A stretch of DNA of 18,594 nucleotides from CAZMGD01 sp964565705. GTDB taxonomy: Bacteria; Actinomycetota; Acidimicrobiia; Acidimicrobiales; Ilumatobacteraceae. The position numbers and the translations under genes are program-made. Below are positions 13,791-18,594 of the stretch, one piece after another; positions within the stretch are counted from its first letter, which is position 1; the number at the start of each line of letters is the position of its first letter. The stretch spans positions 1 to 18,594 of the forward strand of contig CAZMGD010000087.1 in NCBI GenBank assembly GCA_964565705.1. Direction: 5' to 3'. Under the pieces are notes generated by a model. That model made no database searches. It saw nothing but the letters and a program-made list of their open reading frames with translations, and had not been told where the DNA came from.

Positions 13791-13805
13791 GCGAGCGCAG
13801 CGAGC
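13791..13805 (+). repeat. Dispersed 15-bp repeat, copy 5, abutting the recG stop
   Basis: Exact GCGAGCGCAGCGAGC, ending one base before the recG stop codon (13807-13809). On the recG transcript it would be read as GCUCGCUGCGCUCGC just after the stop. Confidence 0.6.
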
Positions 13806-13806
13806 A

Positions 13807-15954
13807 CTAGTTACGGAACAGGAACTCTTCACCCTCGCTGGGCAGGAGGAGATCGAGCTCGTCGGCGAGGTCGGTGTACTGCGCCATCGACGGATCGTCG
13901 CCGACGATGGCGAACGCCGCGTCGCGGGCGAGCTGCACCAATTGGCGGTCCCTGCGCAGCGACGCCAACTTGAGGTCGTTGCGTCCCTTCTGGACGCCAC
14001 CCATGATCGTCCCCTCGCCGCGCAGGTCGAGGTCGACCTCGGCGAGCTCGAACCCGTCGTCACTGGCGACGAGCGCCTCCACTCGCGGGTTCGGCTCCTC
14101 GGCGTCGGCGGTCAGCAACCAGCAACGGGACAGGTCGGCACCACGCCCGACGCGACCGCGCAACTGGTGCAGCTGGGCGATCCCGAAGCGGTCGGCGTCG
14201 AGGATCACCATGACGGTGGCGTTCGGCACGTCGACGCCGACCTCGATGACCGTGGTCGCCACGAGCACGTCGATCTCACCCGCGCGGAACCGGCCCATCA
14301 CCGCCTCTTTCTCGGCGGCGGGAAGACGGCCGTGCAACAGGCCGAGCCGAAGCCCGGACAGCTCGTGGACGGACAGCCGGGCGTGGGTCTCCTCGGCGCT
14401 GGCCACCTCGAGCTTCTCGCTCTCCTCGATCAGCGGGCACACGACGTATGCCTGGTGCCCGGCGGCCACTTCGGCGCGCACGTCGGCCCACGCCTCCACC
14501 TCCTGCTCGGCTCCGACGGCGGCACGGGTCAGGATCCGCTGCCGGGCTGCGGGCTTGGCGCGGATGATGCTGACGTCGAGGTCGCCGTAGACGGTCATCG
14601 CCGCGGTGCGCGGGATCGGCGTCGCGGTCATCACCAGCACGTCGGGGACCGTGGTGGACTCCGACTTCTCGCGCAGCATCGCTCGCTGCTCGACACCGAA
14701 GCGGTGCTGCTCGTCGACGACGACTGCGCCGAGGTCGCGGAACGACACCCCCTGCTGGATCAGCGCGTGGGTGCCGATCACGATGTCGACCGTGCCGTCG
14801 GCGAGACCGGCGAGCAGCCGCTTGCGTTCGCTGCCCGTGACGCGGTTGGTCAGCAGCTCGATCCGCAGCGGCCGGTCGGGGAGCAGTTGGTCGGACGGCG
14901 CGGGCACCGTGACACCGGTGAGCAACGACCGCACTCCGGATGCGTGCTGCTCGGCGAGCACCTCGGTCGGCGCCATCAAGGCGCCCTGGTGCCCGCCCTG
15001 CACCGCGTGCAGCAGCATCGACACAGCGACCACCGTCTTGCCGGACCCGACGTCGCCCTGGAGCAGGCGGTGCATGGGGTGCGGCCCACCGAGATCGGCC
15101 TCGATCTCGGCGAGGGCGGCGCGCTGGTCGTCGGTCAGATCGAACGGCAGCGCGGCGTGGAAGCGGCGCACGAGGTCGCCGCTCAGGTCGTGGCGGATAC
15201 CGGCCTGGACCTGTTCGAGCACCCGCTTGCGCCGGACCAACACCAGTTGCACGCGCAACAGCTCATCGAACGCGAGCCGCCGCCTCGCCGACTCCTTCTG
15301 CGCCATCGACTCCGGCAGGTGGATGCCGAAGAGCGAGTCGCCGCGCCCCGCCAACCCATAGCGGTGGAGGATCGGCTGAGGGACCGGGTCGGCGATGCCT
15401 CGCGGCCGGCAACGATCGAGCGCGTTCTCGACCCAACCGGCGATCTCCCAGGTGTTGAGGTGCTCCTTCTCGCTCTGTGGGTAGATCGGCACGATGAACC
15501 CAGTGCGGTCACCGATCATGTCGACGACGGGGTTCGTCATCTGCAGCCCGCCGCGGTACACCTCGGCGCGCCCCCACAGCGCGACCTGCGCACCGTCTTT
15601 CAGCTGGCGTTCCCGCCACGGCTGGTTGAAGAACACCACCTGCATCCGTCCCGATCCGTCACCCACGGTCGCGGTGACCATCGTGCGCCGGTTGCGGGTG
15701 GGGCGCTTGGTCACCGATCGGACGGTGACGAGCACCAGCGCGTCCTCTCCCGGCCGGAGGTCGCTGACGCGCGCCTCCTTCGAGCGGTCGACCCAGCGGC
15801 GCGGGTAGTACGTGATGAGATCGAGCACCGTCTCGATGCCGACCCCGGCCAGCGCCTTCTGCTTGACATCGCCGACGCCGCGCAAGCGCCCGACGTCGAT
15901 CGCTTGCAGCTCGCGCAGCGTGATCGGGGCGGTCTCGGACACCGGCGCCGTCAC
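13807..15954 (-). CDS. recG: ATP-dependent DNA helicase RecG
   Basis: Superfamily 2 helicase that reverses stalled replication forks and branch-migrates Holliday junctions. The 715-aa product is full length. The N-terminal wedge/OB part includes a helix-hairpin-helix-like GVGDVKQKALAGVGI (26-40) and TYYPRRWVDRS, and the helicase core has Walker A GDVGSGKT (300-307), motif II DEQH (414-417) with RFGVEQR, motif III TATPIPRT (443-450), and later ATTVIEVGVDVPNAT and the QLRGRVGRG arginine-finger motif. The C-terminus ends LFRN. The GTG start overlaps the fakA stop as GTGA, so both are translated from one transcript. A 15-bp repeat copy follows the stop immediately. Confidence 0.97.
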   Translation of the reverse strand: MTAPVSETAPITLRELQAIDVGRLRGVGDVKQKALAGVGIETVLDLITYYPRRWVDRSKEARVSDLRPGEDALVLVTVRSVTKRPTRNRRTMVTATVGDGSGRMQVVFFNQPWRERQLKDGAQVALWGRAEVYRGGLQMTNPVVDMIGDRTGFIVPIYPQSEKEHLNTWEIAGWVENALDRCRPRGIADPVPQPILHRYGLAGRGDSLFGIHLPESMAQKESARRRLAFDELLRVQLVLVRRKRVLEQVQAGIRHDLSGDLVRRFHAALPFDLTDDQRAALAEIEADLGGPHPMHRLLQGDVGSGKTVVAVSMLLHAVQGGHQGALMAPTEVLAEQHASGVRSLLTGVTVPAPSDQLLPDRPLRIELLTNRVTGSERKRLLAGLADGTVDIVIGTHALIQQGVSFRDLGAVVVDEQHRFGVEQRAMLREKSESTTVPDVLVMTATPIPRTAAMTVYGDLDVSIIRAKPAARQRILTRAAVGAEQEVEAWADVRAEVAAGHQAYVVCPLIEESEKLEVASAEETHARLSVHELSGLRLGLLHGRLPAAEKEAVMGRFRAGEIDVLVATTVIEVGVDVPNATVMVILDADRFGIAQLHQLRGRVGRGADLSRCWLLTADAEEPNPRVEALVASDDGFELAEVDLDLRGEGTIMGGVQKGRNDLKLASLRRDRQLVQLARDAAFAIVGDDPSMAQYTDLADELDLLLPSEGEEFLFRN

Positions 15955-17597
15955 TCCAACCCGAAGAGGTAGGGGTAGAGGGGCTGATCCCCGTGGTGCA
16001 CCTCGATGTCCAGGTTGCCGTGGTGCTCCTCGATCCAGGCCCGCAGGGAGGCGGTGGACGTATCCGACGCGTCCGCACCGGCGACCACGGTGAGCAGCTC
16101 ATGGGACGGCTCGACCAGCCGCTCGAGCAGCGACCGGGCAGCTGCCTCCACCGAGGACTCGACCGCCACCACCCCATCACCGCGGACCACACCGATCCAG
16201 TCGCCGACGGCGACCGGACCTGCCTCGCTCGTGGTGTCGCGCACGGCCTGGGTGACCTCCCCGGTCACGATCGCGGTCGCCGCATCAGCCATCTGCGCGG
16301 CGTTGTCGTCGGCGGACGCTTCCGGGTCGTAGACGACGAGCGCGGCGAGCGCGGCGGGCATCGACCGGGTGGGGACGACGACGACGTGCTTGGTGGTGAG
16401 CGCATCGACCTGCTCGGCGACCGCGATGATGTTGCCGTTGTTCGGGAGCACCACGACCTCGTCGGCGTTGACGTGCTCGACCGCGTCGAGCAGCTCGGCG
16501 GTGGACGGGTTGAGCGTCTGGCCGCCGGTGACCACGCCCTGCACACCGAGCTGACCGAACAGCTCGGAGAGCCCCGGCCCGCTGCTGACGGCCACGACCG
16601 CTGTGGTGACCGGAGGCAGACCCGCGGACGCGGGCACGATTCGCGCGGTCATCGCTGCCTCGCGCGAAGCATGCGCGGCGACGGCCTCCTCGAACAGGTC
16701 GGTGACGCGGATCTTGTGCGGCCGCCCACCCAGATCGATCGCGACCTCGATCGCGCCTCCGATGTCGTTGGTGTGCACGTGGCAGTTCCACAGGCCGTCG
16801 CCGCCAACGACGACGATCGAGTCGCCGAGCGCGCCCCATGCCTCCTTGAAGGAACCGATGCGGTCGTCGGCGAGATCGCAGAAGTACATCACCTCGTACC
16901 GCTGGTCGCCGAGCTCCGCGGAGCCGGGCGCTGCGGGCACCGGAGACGACGCGGCGACACCGCCGTCGGGCTCGGGCAACGGCTCGCCGGCGACGACGTG
17001 CAGCGCCGCGTCGTAGAAGTAGAGGAAGCCAGCGCCCCCGGCATCCACCACGCCCGCGTCGGCCAGCACGGGCAGGAGGTCCGGCGTCCGGGCCAGCGCG
17101 TCGCGACCCGTGTCACGGGCGGCGGTCAGCACCGCGACGAGCTCCGGCCCGGCGGTCACGGCGGCCTCCGCCGATTCCCGCACGACCGTGAGGATGGTGC
17201 CCTCGATCGGGCGCAGCACCGCGCTGTACGCGGCGGTGGCAGCATCCTCCAATGCGGCGGCAACTGCGGAGCCGTCGAGGGTGGACTCGGCCGTGCACCG
17301 CGCCGCGAACCCGCGCAGGATCTGGCTGAGGATCACCCCGGAGTTGCCCCGGGCACCCATCAGCGATCCGTGGCTGATCGCCGCGCACAGCTCGTCCATC
17401 GCCAGGGCCTCACCCCGCCCGTCGATCTCGGCGACCACCGCGTCGAGCGTGCGCCCCATGTTGGTGCCGGTGTCGCCGTCGGGCACCGGGTACACGTTCA
17501 AGGCGTTGATCGACGTGGCATGTGCCACCAGGGTGTCGCGGAAGGTCGCGACGACCTGCCGCAGTGCGGCGGCGTCGAGGCGGTCGAGGGTCGGCAC
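15951..17597 (-). CDS. fakA: Fatty acid kinase ATP-binding subunit FakA (YloV/DAK-like)
   Basis: FakA phosphorylates fatty acids held by a FakB partner, giving acyl-phosphate for phospholipid synthesis. The 548-aa protein has the DhaL-type kinase domain (1-200): NVYPVPDGDTGTNM (34-47) with the Mg-ATP aspartates, SLMGARGNSGVILSQ (78-92), RPIEGTILTVVRE and DAGGAGF. A middle domain has C240 and H273/H275 (WNCHVHTND), matching the zinc ligands described for staphylococcal FakA. A C-terminal domain with VVLPNNGNI follows. It starts at GTG 17597; TACCAT (17606-17611) upstream is a possible -10 for a nearly leaderless message. It is divergent from rpmB and coupled to recG, the arrangement seen in many Gram-positive genomes. 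No Asp23/DUF322 gene lies next to rpmB as in Firmicutes, and no fakB is in the window. Confidence 0.92.
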   Translation of the reverse strand: MPTLDRLDAAALRQVVATFRDTLVAHATSINALNVYPVPDGDTGTNMGRTLDAVVAEIDGRGEALAMDELCAAISHGSLMGARGNSGVILSQILRGFAARCTAESTLDGSAVAAALEDAATAAYSAVLRPIEGTILTVVRESAEAAVTAGPELVAVLTAARDTGRDALARTPDLLPVLADAGVVDAGGAGFLYFYDAALHVVAGEPLPEPDGGVAASSPVPAAPGSAELGDQRYEVMYFCDLADDRIGSFKEAWGALGDSIVVVGGDGLWNCHVHTNDIGGAIEVAIDLGGRPHKIRVTDLFEEAVAAHASREAAMTARIVPASAGLPPVTTAVVAVSSGPGLSELFGQLGVQGVVTGGQTLNPSTAELLDAVEHVNADEVVVLPNNGNIIAVAEQVDALTTKHVVVVPTRSMPAALAALVVYDPEASADDNAAQMADAATAIVTGEVTQAVRDTTSEAGPVAVGDWIGVVRGDGVVAVESSVEAAARSLLERLVEPSHELLTVVAGADASDTSTASLRAWIEEHHGNLDIEVHHGDQPLYPYLFGLE

Positions 17598-17605
17598 GGC
17601 ATCGC

Positions 17606-17611
17606 ATGGTA
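17606..17611 (-). promoter_or_regulatory. Candidate -10 box for fakA-recG
   Basis: The minus strand reads TACCAT (TAnnnT) with 8 bases to GTG 17597, so the message would begin at or very near the start codon. It is placed in the 104-base divergent gap with rpmB. Confidence 0.3.
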
Positions 17612-17656
17612 ACGACGGGGTGTGCCGGACCAGGGTGAACCGGGTCGGTTCGCTGG

Positions 17657-17662
17657 TAGCGT
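17657..17662 (+). promoter_or_regulatory. Candidate -10 box for rpmB
   Basis: TAGCGT in the divergent fakA/rpmB gap fits TAnnnT and would give a leader of about 33 bases carrying the GAGAAGG ribosome site. No -35 match was found at the usual distance. Confidence 0.3.
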
Positions 17663-17701
17663 TCCTCGTCCGGATTTGACCCGTCGAGAAGGTTTCGAGC
17701 C

Positions 17702-17914
17702 ATGGCAGCAGTGTGTGAAGTGTGCGGCAAGCACCCCTCGTGGGGCATGTCGGTGAGCCACAGCCACCGGCGCACCAAGCGTCGCTGGAACCCGAACATC
17801 CAGCGCATCCGGGCCCTCGTCAACGGGGCGCCGAAGCGGGTCAACGTGTGCACCGGGTGCATCAAGGCGGGCAAGGTGCGCAAGCCCACCGTTTCGTCCC
17901 GCAGCGAGGTCTGA
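17702..17914 (+). CDS. rpmB: 50S ribosomal protein L28 (zinc-binding form)
   Basis: 70-aa large-subunit protein. It starts MAAVCEVCGKHPSWGMSVSHSHRRTKRRW, which is diagnostic for L28, with a CxxC knuckle at residues 5-8 and a second at NVCTGCIKAG, making it the zinc-bound C+ type. The Shine-Dalgarno GAGAAGG (17686-17692) is 9 bases before the ATG. It is divergent from fakA-recG and followed after 16 bases by a small cold-shock-like gene. Confidence 0.96.
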   Translation: MAAVCEVCGKHPSWGMSVSHSHRRTKRRWNPNIQRIRALVNGAPKRVNVCTGCIKAGKVRKPTVSSRSEV

Positions 17915-17930
17915 GGCAGACTTCCCACCG

Positions 17931-18155
17931 ATGCAAGGCGTGATCAAGTCGTACGACCCGTCGACCGGAACGGGAGTCGTGATCACCGACACCGATCTCT
18001 CGGAGTTCGACCTGTCCTCCGACGCCCTTGCCGGTTCGATCTTCCGCATGGTCCGCCAGGGCCAGCGGGTCGTGTTCGAACTCGACGCCGACGGTCGCGC
18101 CACCGCGCTGCGCCTCGGTTCCGAGTCCGACATGAGCACGCCGGGGTTCCAGTGA
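17931..18155 (+). CDS. Small cold-shock-domain-like (OB-fold) protein
   Basis: 74-aa protein whose first 60 residues follow the strand layout of a CspA-type cold-shock domain: GVIKSYDPSTGTGVVITD at the N-terminus in the place of G-x-VKWFN-x-x-KGFGFI, then DVFVH-like region EFDLSSDALAG, and RMVRQGQRVVFELDADGRATALRL like the final G-x-x-VxFE strand pair. The RNP1/RNP2 aromatic residues that bind single-stranded nucleic acid are not kept (GTGVVI replaces GFGFI), so RNA binding may be lost or altered. The start ATG 17931 has only a weak AGGCAG ribosome site 16 bases after the rpmB stop, so it may depend on rpmB translation. It lies before pckG. The fold assignment is by pattern and not certain. 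Confidence 0.65.
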   Translation: MQGVIKSYDPSTGTGVVITDTDLSEFDLSSDALAGSIFRMVRQGQRVVFELDADGRATALRLGSESDMSTPGFQ

Positions 18156-18186
18156 CCACCGGCGCTTTTCGCGCGTCCTCCCCCCG

Positions 18187-18210
18187 TCCCGTCGCGCATC
18201 CACGACGGGA
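18187..18210 (+). terminator. Hairpin between the cold-shock-like gene and pckG
   Basis: TCCCGTCG (18187-18194) pairs with CGACGGGA (18203-18210) around an 8-base loop, an 8-bp perfect stem in the 82-base gap. No T-run follows. It ends 11 bases before the pckG ribosome site, so it may be a terminator of the rpmB unit or an mRNA element in the pckG leader. Confidence 0.4.
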
Positions 18211-18237
18211 TCCCGACAACCAAGGAGCGAAGTCCCG

Positions 18238-18594
18238 ATGAGCAGCACGAGTGGCAATCAGCGACTGCACGCATGGGTCGACGAGTGGGCCGGCATCCTC
18301 CAGCCCGACTCGATCTACTGGTGCGACGGGACCGCTGAGGAGTACGACCGGCTCTGCGCCGAGCTCGTCGCCGCCGGTACGTTCACCAAGCTCGACGAGG
18401 CCAAGCGCCCGAACAGCTACTGGGCGCACTCCGACCCGGGCGACGTCGCCCGCGTCGAGGACCGCACGTTCATCTGCACCACGACCGCCGAGGAAGCCGG
18501 GCCGACCAACAACTGGCGCGACCCGGCCGAGATGCGCGAGGAGATGACGGGGCTCTACACGGGGGCGATGAAGGGCCGCACGATGTACGTCGTG
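18238..18594 (+). CDS. pckG: Phosphoenolpyruvate carboxykinase (GTP), 5' part
   Basis: Converts oxaloacetate + GTP to phosphoenolpyruvate + CO2 (gluconeogenesis or anaplerosis, cytoplasmic). Only the first 119 residues are in the window; the frame stays open to the last base. Recognisable GTP-type elements are the N-terminal LHAWVDEWAGILQPDSIYWCDGT, then RPNSYWAHSDPGDVARVEDRTFICT, the substrate-contact segment with its conserved Arg, and AGPTNNWRDPAEM followed by GRTMYVV. Full proteins are about 600 aa. AAGGAG (18222-18227) lies 10 bases before ATG 18238. Its GTP rather than ATP type fits an actinobacterium. Confidence 0.95.
   Translation, partial: MSSTSGNQRLHAWVDEWAGILQPDSIYWCDGTAEEYDRLCAELVAAGTFTKLDEAKRPNSYWAHSDPGDVARVEDRTFICTTTAEEAGPTNNWRDPAEMREEMTGLYTGAMKGRTMYVV

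Larger units (their letters stand above)
13453..13806. other. 354-base intergenic region, repeat-rich
   Basis: This gap between the recG stop and the regulator start holds no credible gene. Its right half (13640-13806) is built around four copies of the 15-bp GCGAGC-type repeat; its left part has the CTACGC palindrome. A GCTAGC palindrome (13627-13632) followed by ATTTTTCC is the only A/T-rich spot. The repeats make long open frames rich in Arg, Ala, Ser and Glu here, which are artefacts. Confidence 0.6.

Noticed and set aside
13560..13810. Short Arg/Ala/Ser/Glu-rich open frames upstream of the regulator
   Set aside because: They are produced by the 15-bp repeat (read as repeated ERSE/ASAAS-type peptides) and have no ribosome site.
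13546..15972. 808-codon open frame on the + strand across recG
   Set aside because: It is antisense to recG, which has every helicase motif. The translation is rich in Arg, Asp, His and Gly with no domain, as expected for a high-GC shadow.
15993..17612. 539-codon open frame on the + strand across fakA
   Set aside because: Shadow of fakA; low-complexity His/Asp/Val/Gly-rich translation and no start context.
18251..18547. 98-codon + strand frame at the window's right edge
   Set aside because: It is an out-of-frame shadow of pckG, which is open to the last base from ATG 18238 with clear family motifs.

Overview
The window is high-GC bacterial chromosome with actinobacterial habits: many GTG starts, GTGA/ATGA stop-start overlaps, candidate TAnnnT promoters, a PPOX-class flavin/F420-type protein, a SepIVA-like DivIVA protein beside coaD and yceD, and GTP-type PEP carboxykinase. 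Gene content and the short intergenic repeats fit an uncultured or Ilumatobacter-like member of Acidimicrobiia. That placement is an inference from gene content, not a database result.

Region 1 (24-5021, + strand) is an accessory catabolic cluster: a diverged acyl-CoA carboxylase carboxyltransferase, two tandem but dissimilar amidohydrolase-2 family hydrolases, and an SMP-30/gluconolactonase-type lactonase with its full metal and substrate residue set. A strong hairpin (4037-4085) separates the hydrolases from the lactonase. Region 2 (5022-7177) holds a 38-bp perfect repeat built into two hairpin units, a nucleoside 2-deoxyribosyltransferase and PPOX gene pair (- strand), a divergent SRPBCC protein (+), and a broken DUF559/AbiEi-type remnant (+).

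Region 3 (7178-10607, - strand) is a conserved core operon read as rsmD, coaD, sepIVA-like, yceD, rpmF, plsX. It joins 16S rRNA methylation, CoA synthesis, septation, 23S rRNA/L32 maturation and phospholipid initiation. The first four genes are overlapped or nearly so; rpmF has its own leader. Region 4 (10625-13806) carries a 61-aa zinc-ribbon protein (+) and an 881-aa LuxR-type ATPase regulator (-), whose convergent stop codons share one CTAG. They sit between the recG and rsmD blocks, which lie close together in many actinobacteria. The 354-bp gap upstream of the regulator has a CTACGC palindrome and four copies of a 15-bp repeat.

Region 5 (13807-18594) is the fakA-recG pair (- strand, GTGA overlap), divergent from rpmB, a cold-shock-domain-like small protein and the start of pckG (cut by the window end). 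FakA and PlsX both make acyl-phosphate, so two entrances to phosphatidic acid synthesis lie in one window. No rRNA, tRNA, CRISPR array, complete transposon or prophage was seen. Nothing here is clearly a new multi-gene system. The best candidates for novelty are the 38-bp hairpin repeats, the dispersed 15-bp intergenic repeat, the cold-shock-like protein, and the regulator/zinc-ribbon insertion.
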